From JAGNZR01 sp051652785 (lineage in GTDB: Bacteria; Fusobacteriota; Fusobacteriia; Fusobacteriales; Fusobacteriaceae), in assembly GCA_051652785.1 (NCBI GenBank), contig JBOFUX010000076.1:1-24842 (forward strand): 24,842 bases of DNA, in the 5' to 3' direction. Below the pieces are notes generated by a model, which was given only the letters and a program-made list of their open reading frames with translations, was not told the origin of the DNA and made no database searches. This document shows positions 1-7,819 of the stretch, piece after piece. The position numbers were made by a program, and so were the translations under genes. How positions within the stretch are numbered: the first letter of the stretch is position 1; each line of letters starts with the position of its first letter.

Positions 1-180
1 TGTCTTGTTTTTGTTCCTCTTGCTTGTCTTTGTCTTGTTTTTGTTCCTCTTGCTTGTCTTTGTCTTGTTTTTGTTCCTCTTGCTTGTCTTTGTCTTGTTT
101 TTGTTCCTCTTGCTTGTCTTTATCTTGTTTTTGTTCCTCTTGCTTGTCTTTATCTTGATCTTGCTGTTCTTGCTTATCTT
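1..180 (-). repeat. 30-bp in-frame tandem repeat in the TPR gene
   Basis: Four identical 30-bp units occupy 1-120 (unit begins TGTCTTGTTTTTGTTCCTCT on the plus strand). A one-base variant follows at 121-150 and a diverged copy at 151-180. On the minus strand each encodes DKDKQEEQKQ. The unit length is a multiple of three, so copy-number change by slippage would keep the frame. The array continues beyond the left edge. The plus-strand open frame of Leu/Phe/Val across it is only the complement of the repeat. Confidence 0.95.
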
Positions 181-649
181 TGCTTTTATTTTGATTTTTA
201 ATTTTTTCTAAAACTATTTCATAATTTTTTTTTATATTTATATCTTCACTAGTTTTTAACTGTTTTTTATATTCTAAAAGGGCTTCTTTAATTCCTATCT
301 CTTTATTTTTTTCCTCTTTATTTTCTGAATTTTCTTCTTTTATCTTTACACTTTTGTTTTCATTTTTTATTATAGAGTTACCTTTTATAAAATATTCTTC
401 ATGTTCTTCCGCAATAACTTTATCATAATTTTCACTTGCATAATTAACTTTTACTAAATTACTCTTTGTTCCTACTCTTTCTTTTATTCTTAATGCTTTT
501 TCATAAAAACTTTTAGCCTCATCAAATTTTAGCTCTTTTATAGCAATATTCCCTTTTTTTATATAATAATACTCTCTTAGTGAGTTAATAGATAGTATTA
601 AAACAATAAAGGAAAATATAACAATAAATAAATGTTTATTTTTCTTCAT
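1..649 (-). CDS. BatC-like TPR membrane protein, 3' end outside window
   Basis: The reading frame opens at ATG 649 and stays open to the left edge, so the C-terminus is missing. The start lies inside the last codons of the upstream VWA gene (14-base overlap), as expected for the last cotranslated genes of a Bat operon. Residues 7-23 form one membrane segment or signal anchor (LFIVIFSFIVLILSINS). A TPR-like helical stretch follows (GNIAIKELKFDEAKSFYEKA), then a charged region rich in Lys and Glu, then a tandem 10-residue repeat, DKDKQEEQKQ. BatC/BatE proteins in other bacteria are TPR proteins encoded beside BatA and BatB, so the role is probably assembly or scaffolding of the VWA membrane complex. 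The repeat tail looks flexible and highly charged. Family assignment rests on context plus the TPR-like stretch. Confidence 0.75.
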   Translation of the reverse strand, partial: MKKNKHLFIVIFSFIVLILSINSLREYYYIKKGNIAIKELKFDEAKSFYEKALRIKERVGTKSNLVKVNYASENYDKVIAEEHEEYFIKGNSIIKNENKSVKIKEENSENKEEKNKEIGIKEALLEYKKQLKTSEDINIKKNYEIVLEKIKNQNKSKDKQEQQDQDKDKQEEQKQDKDKQEEQKQDKDKQEEQKQDKDKQEEQKQDKDKQEEQKQD

Positions 650-1598
650 TTTTTATACCACCTTTTATTAAATATGCAATTAATAATAAAATTATCCCCA
701 TTAAAAGTGGATATTGAAAATATTTTCTATAATTTTTTAAACTCTCTTCTCTTGTATTGTTTCTTTCTAAAGTTGAAATAGCTTTAACAAATCTTTTGCT
801 TTCATCTTTAGTATTATTAATTTCAAAGTAGTTTTCTCCTGAGATACTTTTTAAAAGTTCTGAATTTAATTTACTTAAAGCTGCGCTTCCATTTTTATCT
901 TTTATAAATCCTATTTTTTTTCCTTTTTTATATTTAGGAACTATATTTCCTTCTGTTGTTCCAATTCCCATACTATAAATTTTTAATTTAGTGTCCTTTA
1001 TATGATCAGATAAAGTTTTATCAAAATCCCCACCATCTGATACAATAAGAACTACTGGATTTTCTGTTGCAGTTTCTTTAAAAGACATCTCTGCCAATTT
1101 TATAGCAGATAATAGTTCTGTCCCTCCACCTGAGATAAGAGTTGTATCTATTGCCTCTATATAGTTATTTGCCATGGTGTAATCATCTGTTAAAGGCAAT
1201 TGTACATAGGCACTATCTGAAAAAGGAATTATACCTATACGGTCCCCTTTTAAATCTTTTAATACTTCTTCTATTACTTGTTTCGCTCTAGCTAATCTTG
1301 TTGGATAAACATCTTCTACCATCATAGAGTTAGATGTGTCTATTAATATATATATATCAAGACCTTTAACCTCTTGTTTTTCTTCTTCAATAAGTTTTTG
1401 AGGAGAAAGTAAAGCTATAAATACAAGAACTGTTCCTGTTATAAAAAGAAGACCTTTTATAATTTCTGTTTTCTTATGTACTTTAAGTTTTAATGAATTT
1501 ATTATTTTATTTTTTTTTATAATACCTAAACAAGTTATTAGTCCTATACAAATAGGAAATAATATATATATTAGATATTTCATGTTACCAAATTCCAA
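636..1598 (-). CDS. batB: BatB-like VWA-domain membrane protein
   Basis: A membrane-anchored von Willebrand factor A protein. Two hydrophobic segments lie near the N-terminus (YLIYILFPICIGLITCLGII and GLLFITGTVLVFIALL), a VWA domain follows, and a C-terminal helix (PLLMGIILLLIAYLIKGG) ends the protein. The metal-ion-dependent adhesion site is visible as DTSNS near residue 87, with a later SDGGD motif. I prefer the TTG start at 1598: it sits 8 bases after GGGAG and gives MEFGNMKYL, which matches the start of the neighbouring BatA (MFKFNNPYFL). A GTG at 1607 or ATG at 1583 is possible. The gene begins 12 bases after the BatA stop and overlaps the TPR gene, so the set is cotranslated. Bat proteins are linked to aerotolerance and envelope stress in Bacteroides and spirochaetes; the molecular mechanism is unclear. 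Confidence 0.85.
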   Translation of the reverse strand: MEFGNMKYLIYILFPICIGLITCLGIIKKNKIINSLKLKVHKKTEIIKGLLFITGTVLVFIALLSPQKLIEEEKQEVKGLDIYILIDTSNSMMVEDVYPTRLARAKQVIEEVLKDLKGDRIGIIPFSDSAYVQLPLTDDYTMANNYIEAIDTTLISGGGTELLSAIKLAEMSFKETATENPVVLIVSDGGDFDKTLSDHIKDTKLKIYSMGIGTTEGNIVPKYKKGKKIGFIKDKNGSAALSKLNSELLKSISGENYFEINNTKDESKRFVKAISTLERNNTREESLKNYRKYFQYPLLMGIILLLIAYLIKGGIKNEEK

Positions 1599-1610
1599 TA
1601 ATCTCACTCC

Positions 1611-2576
1611 CTATGGTATTTTTATATAAATCAGATATTGTAATCCTAAAGCAATTGCTAATAATATTAATGAAATTTTTAATAAAATTTCAAATAATTC
1701 TTCTTTTTCATAATATTCTCTACCCTCTATTTCTGTTTTTTCTAGTTTATCAATTTCAGTAAAAATAGCTTTAAACTCCTCAGGGTTACTTGCTCTAAAA
1801 TATTTTCCTCCAGTTTCAGTCGCTATATGTTGCAAAAGATTTTCATCAAGTTCCTTATTGGCAACTATTCTATTTCCAAAAAAACTTGGTACCACTATTT
1901 CTCTTGCACCTATCCCAACTGTATATACTTTTATTCCTAGATCTTTAGCTATTTTAGTTGCGGCAACTGGACTCATCTCTCCAGAATTATTTTCTCCATC
2001 AGTTAATAATATAATTACTTTAGATTTTGAAGGAGACTTTTTAAGTCTATTAATAGCTACACCTAATCCCATTCCAATAGCAGTTCTATCGTTACTTGTT
2101 ATATCATTAGTTGTAATATCTCCTACTACTTTTTGAATAACAGAATGATCAAATGTTAGTGGTACCTTTGTGTACGCATCTCCTCCAAATACTACAAGAG
2201 AAACTCTATCACCATTTCTTTTTACTACAAACTCTTTTAATATTTCTTTTGCTTTTTCTAGCCTATTAGGTTTAAAATCACTTTGTTCCATTGATTTAGA
2301 TAAATCTAGAGATATTACCATATCAATAGCATTTTTTTTTATCTTTATATTTTGAGATACAAGTTGAGGTCTCCCTAGTGCTATTACCATAAAAATTAAA
2401 GATAATAACAAAATATATTTTGAGATTAAATGCTTCTTAGTTTTTTTTATTTTATTTTTTAAGGGCATTATACTTGGTATTTTTATCCCTTTTTTTTGTT
2501 TAGTTCTCTTTTTAAGAAAAATATATAAAAAAACTAAAATTAGTATTAAAAAATAAGGATTATTAAATTTAAACAT
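1611..2576 (-). CDS. batA: BatA-like VWA-domain membrane protein
   Basis: A 321-residue VWA protein with helices at about 8-20 and 53-68 and a C-terminal helix at about 295-318, so the VWA domain is held at the membrane. The MIDAS motif is DLSKS at 91-95, followed by NRLEKAKEIL, a threonine in the VPLTFD segment and TDGENNSGE, all typical of the BatA/YfbK-like VWA group. ATG 2576 lies within the last codons of the preceding gene (8-base overlap) behind a GAGGTG ribosome binding site. It pairs with the adjacent BatB-like gene; the two VWA proteins share their topology and probably interact. The family name is secure from the motifs and operon order; the cellular task is inferred. Confidence 0.88.
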   Translation of the reverse strand: MFKFNNPYFLILILVFLYIFLKKRTKQKKGIKIPSIMPLKNKIKKTKKHLISKYILLLSLIFMVIALGRPQLVSQNIKIKKNAIDMVISLDLSKSMEQSDFKPNRLEKAKEILKEFVVKRNGDRVSLVVFGGDAYTKVPLTFDHSVIQKVVGDITTNDITSNDRTAIGMGLGVAINRLKKSPSKSKVIILLTDGENNSGEMSPVAATKIAKDLGIKVYTVGIGAREIVVPSFFGNRIVANKELDENLLQHIATETGGKYFRASNPEEFKAIFTEIDKLEKTEIEGREYYEKEELFEILLKISLILLAIALGLQYLIYIKIP

Positions 2577-3303
2577 TAGTTTTCACCTCATTTTTTTCTA
2601 TTCTTTTAAATATTTCATATGTTTTTTTTATTAAATTTTCTTTTTCAAAAGCTTCATTTTCAAAATTTTTATTTGAAAATTTGTAATTATCTAAACTTAT
2701 TAAAAATTTTATATCCTCATTATCTACAACGCCAATCTCTTCATAATTTCCACTTATAAAGTTGCTTGTATATACACCATCTATATACTTTCTCAAAGAA
2801 TAACTTATCTCGTAGCTCCAATTATCTTTATCTAAAGATTTCATCATCTTATTAAATTCTTCTTTAGGAGATAAAATTTTATTTTTAATTTTTGATTTAA
2901 TTAAAAAATATAATCCTATTATAAAAGTTATAACAGATATTAGAGAGACAAAAGGAAAAGTTGAGTTAAACATCTTTTTATTACTATAATCGCTTAAATT
3001 CATATATATGTCTTTATCATTTTCATTTAAATTAGTAACTATCTCAAACTCTATCTTCTTATTATCAACTTCAATTTTTTTCTTTCCTAATTCAAAGGCT
3101 CTAAATGATACTACATATGTATCTTTTTCTTTTTTTATATTTTCAAGTTCAATATTTTTAAGTTTTTCAAAACTTTCTTTTATTTCTCTTTCTGTAGTAT
3201 TTTTTATTTTTAAATTTATTTTATCCCCTAAATTAAACTTTTCAATTGTATAAGATTGAATAGTTAAAATAAAAAGAAATAACATGACTAATTTTTTTTT
3301 CAT
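2569..3303 (-). CDS. Small membrane protein of the Bat operon
   Basis: A 244-residue protein with a cleavable-looking signal peptide (KKKLVMLFLFILTIQSYTIE) and a Lys/Glu-rich exported segment with beta-strand-like alternation. One membrane helix follows at about 114-136 (PFVSLISVITFIIGLYFLI), then a roughly 100-residue cytoplasmic tail. It occupies the position where other Bat operons carry a DUF4381-type or BatD-like protein, and the layout (exported N-terminal domain, single helix, cytoplasmic C-terminal domain) fits a shortened version of that kind. Its ATG overlaps the DUF58 stop as TAATG, with AGGAGAGG just upstream, so translation is coupled. No catalytic motif is seen. The gene is real; the family is tentative. 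Confidence 0.7.
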   Translation of the reverse strand: MKKKLVMLFLFILTIQSYTIEKFNLGDKINLKIKNTTEREIKESFEKLKNIELENIKKEKDTYVVSFRAFELGKKKIEVDNKKIEFEIVTNLNENDKDIYMNLSDYSNKKMFNSTFPFVSLISVITFIIGLYFLIKSKIKNKILSPKEEFNKMMKSLDKDNWSYEISYSLRKYIDGVYTSNFISGNYEEIGVVDNEDIKFLISLDNYKFSNKNFENEAFEKENLIKKTYEIFKRIEKNEVKTNV

Positions 3304-4115
3304 TATCCTCTCCTTTGATTAAAAAACTGCAGAAGAGCTTTTATATAATCTTCATCTGTAAAAATAGTTATAGATTTTTTCATTTTTAAATTTGAGCTTA
3401 AAGAAATATCTTCTTTTAAATTCTCAATTATTATCTCCTCTCCAGTTTCCGAATCGATAAGTTCAAAAATTGCTCCTTTAGGAAGAGTTTCATTTCCTCG
3501 CTCTAAAATCCTAATTGGAATTAAATCATGTTTACTTTCTGTTATTTTTAAACTTTTTTCATAATTTTCATCTAAAAAATCAGATATTAAAAAAACAATG
3601 GATTTTTTCTTAACTACCTTGTTAAAAAAACTTAATACTGTATCTATATTGGTTCTATTTCCTTTTGTTTCCAAAGTAAGAAAATTATTTAAAATTGACA
3701 ATGTATGTTTTTTTCCCTTTTTCAACGGAATAAATTTCTCTACTCTATCAGTAAAAAATAAAGCACCTACTTTATCATCATTTTTATTCGCACTAAAACC
3801 TAAAGTAGCTAATAACTCTCCAATCATCTCTTTTTTCTTCCAAAAGCTATTTGATTCTGACATATCAATAACTAAAAATATAGAAAGCTCTCTTTCTTCA
3901 ACAAACTCTTTTATATAAGCTTTTCTCTGTCGTGCTGTCACTTTCCAATCTATTTTTTTTACGTCATCACCAGGAGAATATCTTCTTATCTCTGCAAACT
4001 CCATTCCATTTCCTTTAAAACATGAGTGATAACTCCCAGAAAATATATTATTAGCTATAATATTAGAATTTATCTCTATTGTTTTTATTTTTTTTAGTAT
4101 TTCTTGTTTATCCAT
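3303..4115 (-). CDS. DUF58 domain protein
   Basis: A 270-residue soluble protein with the DUF58 hallmark in residues 37-62: GMEFAEIRRYSPGDDVKKID followed by WKVTAR. A VWA-like fold follows, in which DMSES at 84-88 takes the place of a MIDAS motif. DUF58 proteins are almost always encoded next to MoxR AAA+ ATPases and VWA proteins and are thought to act as adaptors or substrates of the MoxR chaperone. Here it lies 28 bases downstream of MoxR and overlaps the next gene by one base. The ribosome binding site is AAAGGAG, 8 bases before ATG 4115. Length is normal for the short DUF58 form. Confidence 0.9.
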   Translation of the reverse strand: MDKQEILKKIKTIEINSNIIANNIFSGSYHSCFKGNGMEFAEIRRYSPGDDVKKIDWKVTARQRKAYIKEFVEERELSIFLVIDMSESNSFWKKKEMIGELLATLGFSANKNDDKVGALFFTDRVEKFIPLKKGKKHTLSILNNFLTLETKGNRTNIDTVLSFFNKVVKKKSIVFLISDFLDENYEKSLKITESKHDLIPIRILERGNETLPKGAIFELIDSETGEEIIIENLKEDISLSSNLKMKKSITIFTDEDYIKALLQFFNQRRG

Positions 4116-4143
4116 AGAGTCTTCTCCTTTATTATATATTAGT

Positions 4144-5079
4144 CTAAGGTAATTCTACCCCTTCCATAATTTCCTCTATTATATTTTCCACTGTTTTACC
4201 TTCTGCTTCAGCCTCATATGTTAGTGCTATTCTATGTCTTAAAACATCATTGATAACTTTTTTTATATCTTCTGGAATAACAAATTCACGAGAATTTAAA
4301 AATGCATTAGCCTTACTAGCTAAAACAATTGCAATAGTGGCTCTAGGTGAGGCACCATAACTTATATATGAAGATATTTCTCTAGTCTTAAATACTATAT
4401 TTAGTATATAATCTTTAAGTTTTTCATCTATATGTATTTCTCTTATTGATTTTTTTAACTCAATTATATTCTCTTTATTTAAAATTTCATTTATACCTAT
4501 ATTATCAAAATTTTCACTTCCTGTTAATAGGTCAAGTATAGTTTTTTCCTCTTCTTTACTTGGGTATTCAACTTTTACTTTCATTATAAATCTATCTTGC
4601 TGAGCTTCTGGAAGAGAATAAGTTCCATCTTGCTCTACAGGATTCTGTGTAGCTAAAACCATAAAAGGCTGATCTAATTTATATGTTATGTTAGCTATAG
4701 TTACTTGCTTCTCTTGCATAGCCTCTAAGAGAGCTGATTGAACCTTGGCTGGTGCTCTATTTATTTCATCTGCTAATATTATATTCGCAAAAATTGGTCC
4801 TTTTTTTATATGAAATTCACCTGTTTTTTCATTGTATATTTCTGTTCCTATTATATCACTAGGTAAAAGATCGGGTGTAAATTGAATTCTTGAAAATTTA
4901 AGCCCTAAAGTTTCTGCTACAGTACTAACTGTTAAAGATTTCGCAAGTCCAGGCAATCCTTCTAATAGAATATGGTTTCCTGTTAAAATAGAAATCAATA
5001 TTTTATCAACCATTTCTTCTTGACCTATAATTTTTTTAGCAATCTCTTTTTTTAGATTTACTATTAATTCTTTTTGCAT
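4144..5079 (-). CDS. moxR: MoxR-family AAA+ ATPase
   Basis: A 311-residue AAA+ ATPase with Walker A GLPGLAKS at 41-48 and Walker B ILADEINRAP at about 101-110. Next comes the MoxR signature SALLEAMQEKQVT, then sensor 1 in LATQNPVEQDGTYSLPEAQQ and the arginine-containing DRF. A C-terminal lid domain ends the protein (SPRATIAIV and DVLRHRIALTYEAEAEG). MoxR proteins are thought to act as chaperones for metal-cofactor insertion or assembly of VWA-protein complexes. It is the first gene of the Bat operon, preceded by the strong site TTAGGAGG and a 294-base AT-rich gap. The assignment is secure. Confidence 0.95.
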   Translation of the reverse strand: MQKELIVNLKKEIAKKIIGQEEMVDKILISILTGNHILLEGLPGLAKSLTVSTVAETLGLKFSRIQFTPDLLPSDIIGTEIYNEKTGEFHIKKGPIFANIILADEINRAPAKVQSALLEAMQEKQVTIANITYKLDQPFMVLATQNPVEQDGTYSLPEAQQDRFIMKVKVEYPSKEEEKTILDLLTGSENFDNIGINEILNKENIIELKKSIREIHIDEKLKDYILNIVFKTREISSYISYGASPRATIAIVLASKANAFLNSREFVIPEDIKKVINDVLRHRIALTYEAEAEGKTVENIIEEIMEGVELP

Positions 5080-5148
5080 TGTTTCCTCCTAAGCATTTTT
5101 TTAATTTTCAACTGTTCTATTGTTGTTTTATTATTTTTCATATCTTTA

Positions 5149-5180
5149 TTTAGACGAAAGAAATATTATTTTTGTCTAAA
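5149..5180. promoter_or_regulatory. Imperfect inverted repeat upstream of moxR
   Basis: The arms TTTAGACGAAA and TTTTGTCTAAA match at 10 of 11 positions around a 10-base centre, 70-100 bases upstream of the moxR start. It could be an operator or a 5'-leader hairpin. I found no clear -35/-10 pair near it, so the role is open. Confidence 0.35.
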
Positions 5181-5236
5181 CTAAAAAAATTTAAATACAA
5201 TAATTTTTTAGTTTTTTGTTTTTTCTATTTCTAACT

Positions 5237-5387
5237 ATTTAATTTTATTTTAATTATTTTAATTATTTTATTTTATTTTATTTTATTTTATTTTATTTTA
5301 TTTTATATTTTTTTATATTTTTTTACTCTGTTTTTTATTCTGTTTTTTTACTTTATTTTTTTACTTTATTTTTTTACTTTATTTTTT
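5237..5387. repeat. Low-complexity tract downstream of the ABC gene, with 13-bp repeats over its stop codon
   Basis: Runs of ATTTT pentamers (about 5270-5305) pass into 12-13 bp units. The last three units, TACTTTATTTTTT with period 13, start at 5349, 5362 and 5375. The copy nearest the gene contains the final codons and TAA stop of the ABC transporter (stop at 5374-5376). The tract looks like slippage expansion and holds no gene. The remaining gap up to moxR holds only the inverted repeat reported separately and a weak AT-only hairpin near 5178-5216. Confidence 0.85.
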
Positions 5388-7077
5388 CATATAATTCTTT
5401 GTATAGCCCTTCTTTTTTTATAAGTTCATCATGACTTCCAGTCTCTTCAATTCCACAATCAGTTAAAACAACAATTTCATCTGCATTTTTTATAGTTGAT
5501 AATCTATGCGCTACAACTATTGTTGTTCTTCCTTTACAAAGATCATTTAATGAATTTTGTATTAAATATTCTGTAATATTATCTAACGCTGAAGTGGCTT
5601 CGTCTAGTATTAAAATTGGTGGATTTTTTAGAAATATTCTAGCGATAGAAACTCTTTGCTTTTGTCCCCCAGAAAGCTTTACTCCTCTTTCTCCAACTTC
5701 TGTGTTATATCCATCAGACATTTCTAATATCAATTCATGAATATTTGCTTTTTTAGCGGCTTCTATTATTTCTTCATCTGTTGCGTTTATTTTTCCTATC
5801 GCTATATTTTCTCTTATTGTTCCTGTGAATAAAAATACGTCTTGTTGAACAATACCAATATTTTTTCTTAAAGAATCTAATTTAATTGAATTTATATTTT
5901 TTCCATCTATTAAAATTTCACCTTCTAATACTGGATAAAATCTTGGAATTAAATTACATAAAGTTGTTTTTCCTCCACCAGAAGGACCTACTAAAGCTAT
6001 CATCTTTCCTTTTTCTATTTTTAAAGATATATTTTTTAGAATTTCTTTATTTTCATGAGAGAAAGAAACATTTTTAAATTCTATTTTCCCTTGAACCTCA
6101 TTTAGTTCTAAATTATCATCTTGGTCTTTTTCAATATTTTCACCTACTATATCTACAAACCTTTTAAACCCACTCATTCCATTTTGATACTGCTCAACAA
6201 AACTAATAAGTCTTTTTATCGGTTGGGCAAAAATTCTTGTATATAATAAATAAGCTAAAAAATCTCCTATATCTATTTTACCTAAGTATGCGAACGCTCC
6301 ACCTAATGCTAAAACTATATAATCTAACATATCCATAAAAAAGCCTACTCCAGCACTATATTCCGCCATTACTTTGTATGCTTCTTCGCTAGATTCCTTA
6401 AATTCGCTATTACTCATTTTAAATTTTTCCATCTCTCTTTCTTCATTTACAAAAGCTTTAGAAACTCTTATTCCTGAAATACTATTTTGAAGACTTGAAT
6501 TTATTTTAGAAGTTTTCTCTCTTCTCTTTACAAAAGCAGTTAACATTTTTTTTCTCTTACCCATACTGAATATAATTAGTATGGGTAAGACACAGAAAAT
6601 TGAAAGTGTTAAAATTACATTTATTTTAATAAGTATAATAAAAGAACCTATTAACATTATTCCAGAAATAAAAATGTCCTCAGGTCCATGATGAGCAAGT
6701 TCTGAAATATCTTGTAAATCATTTACTATTCTTGACATAATACTACCAGTTCCAGTATTATCAAAATATTTTATAGGTAAATTTTGTAAATGCTTATATA
6801 AATCCCGTCGCATATCAGCTTGCATTCTAACACCGACCAGATGACCCCAATACTGCATAAAGTATGTACAAGACATCTTAACTAAATATATAATAAAAAA
6901 TACAACTGCCATAATTAAAATAGTGTCATAATCTTTATTTGGTATTACATTATTTACAATATTTCTTGTCATCATAGGATACACTAGTTCACAAGCAGCA
7001 GAAATAGTTGCAACAATCAAGTCCAAGGTAAATAATTTTTTATAAGGTTTATAATAACTAATAAATTTTTTTAGCAT
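5374..7077 (-). CDS. ABC half-transporter, fused permease and ATPase (MsbA/LmrA type)
   Basis: A 567-residue exporter half-molecule. The N-terminal type 1 exporter membrane domain has helices at about 16-36, 51-75, 133-150, 153-172 and 244-285. The nucleotide-binding domain has Walker A GPSGGGKTT (364-372), Q-loop IVQQDVFLFTGTI, signature LSGGQKQRVSIARI (468-481), Walker B ILILDEATSALD (488-499) and the H-loop in VVAHRLST. It would function as a homodimer or with a partner; no partner gene is adjacent, so a homodimer is likely. Substrate cannot be told from sequence; lipid, drug or peptide export are all possible. The start ATG 7077 follows AAGGGGGAAAAGACGAAAG. The gene stands alone between two low-complexity tracts. 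Confidence 0.93.
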   Translation of the reverse strand: MLKKFISYYKPYKKLFTLDLIVATISAACELVYPMMTRNIVNNVIPNKDYDTILIMAVVFFIIYLVKMSCTYFMQYWGHLVGVRMQADMRRDLYKHLQNLPIKYFDNTGTGSIMSRIVNDLQDISELAHHGPEDIFISGIMLIGSFIILIKINVILTLSIFCVLPILIIFSMGKRKKMLTAFVKRREKTSKINSSLQNSISGIRVSKAFVNEEREMEKFKMSNSEFKESSEEAYKVMAEYSAGVGFFMDMLDYIVLALGGAFAYLGKIDIGDFLAYLLYTRIFAQPIKRLISFVEQYQNGMSGFKRFVDIVGENIEKDQDDNLELNEVQGKIEFKNVSFSHENKEILKNISLKIEKGKMIALVGPSGGGKTTLCNLIPRFYPVLEGEILIDGKNINSIKLDSLRKNIGIVQQDVFLFTGTIRENIAIGKINATDEEIIEAAKKANIHELILEMSDGYNTEVGERGVKLSGGQKQRVSIARIFLKNPPILILDEATSALDNITEYLIQNSLNDLCKGRTTIVVAHRLSTIKNADEIVVLTDCGIEETGSHDELIKKEGLYKELYEKIK

Positions 7078-7094
7078 CTTTCGTCTTTTCCCCC

Positions 7095-7242
7095 TTATTT
7101 TATTCTATTTTTATTTTATTTTTATTCTATTTTTATTTTATTTTTTATTTTACTTTTTATTTTATTTTACTTTTTATTTTATTTTACTTTTTATTTTATT
7201 TTTTATTTAAATTTCTTTGTTTAAATTTCTTTGTTTAAATTA
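7095..7242. repeat. Low-complexity tract with 14-bp repeats over the dsbA-like stop codon
   Basis: TTTTA/TTTTTA pentamers and hexamers interrupted by C (TTTTACTTTTTATTTTATTT) fill about 7095-7205. They are followed by a 14-bp unit, CTTTGTTTAAATTT, starting at 7215 and again at 7229, plus a partial copy at 7205-7214. The second copy contains the TAA of the FrnE-like gene. No coding potential is seen. Confidence 0.85.
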
Positions 7243-7810
7243 AGTTTTCCCATTCTTTAACAGTTGAAGGAAACTTCTTTATCCGAACATCATCAATGTA
7301 AAAAGTTGGAACAACTTCAAAATCCCATTCAGAAACTTCTGCATTTAATTTTCTATGAACTTCTTTATATTTATTTTCTAAAAGTTCTTTTTTAAAATAA
7401 TCTTTATCTATACCTATCTCTTTTGCTATTTTTGATAAAATATCTATATCACCTATATTTTTGTTTTCTAACCAATAACTATCCATTACTCGATTAATAT
7501 ACTCTTTATCTTTTTTAAATTCTTTTGCAATTTCTAGTCCTTCAAAGGCTAAAGCAGTTCTAGGTATAGGGGATACACTTGGAGAGTTCATCTTAATATT
7601 TTCTAATTTTAGCATTGGAACTATATTTTTTAAAAAATAATTATTTTTTTCTTCTGTTACTAATTTTTCTTTATTCGGCTCTGGATTTAACTCATATGGC
7701 AGCCATTGAAACTCTATGTCTTCTATTCTTTCTCCTAAAGCTTTCCACATCACTTTTTTTGCCACATAGCAATACGGACAAATAAAATCAAATATAATTT
7801 TTATTTTCAT
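7235..7810 (-). CDS. DsbA/FrnE-like thiol oxidoreductase
   Basis: A 191-residue thioredoxin-fold protein with an active-site CPYC at 11-14, the inserted helical domain expected of the DsbA/FrnE group and a cis-proline loop (EVVPTFYID) near the C-terminus. There is no signal peptide, so unlike periplasmic DsbA it should act in the cytoplasm, like FrnE/2-hydroxychromene isomerase-like proteins. It starts 9 bases after the MATE gene stop with ribosome binding site AAGGAG, so the two genes form an operon. Length is slightly short for FrnE (about 210-240). Substrate unknown. Confidence 0.85.
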   Translation of the reverse strand: MKIKIIFDFICPYCYVAKKVMWKALGERIEDIEFQWLPYELNPEPNKEKLVTEEKNNYFLKNIVPMLKLENIKMNSPSVSPIPRTALAFEGLEIAKEFKKDKEYINRVMDSYWLENKNIGDIDILSKIAKEIGIDKDYFKKELLENKYKEVHRKLNAEVSEWDFEVVPTFYIDDVRIKKFPSTVKEWENLI

Positions 7811-7819
7811 TTTTTCTCC

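Noticed and set aside
5..211. Plus-strand open frame of Leu/Phe/Val repeats
   Set aside because: It is the complement of the in-frame DKDKQEEQKQ repeat of the minus-strand TPR gene and has no ribosome binding site.
5178..5216. AT-only hairpin as terminator of the ABC gene
   Set aside because: The stem has a single G:C pair and no following T-run on the minus strand; too weak to list as a terminator.
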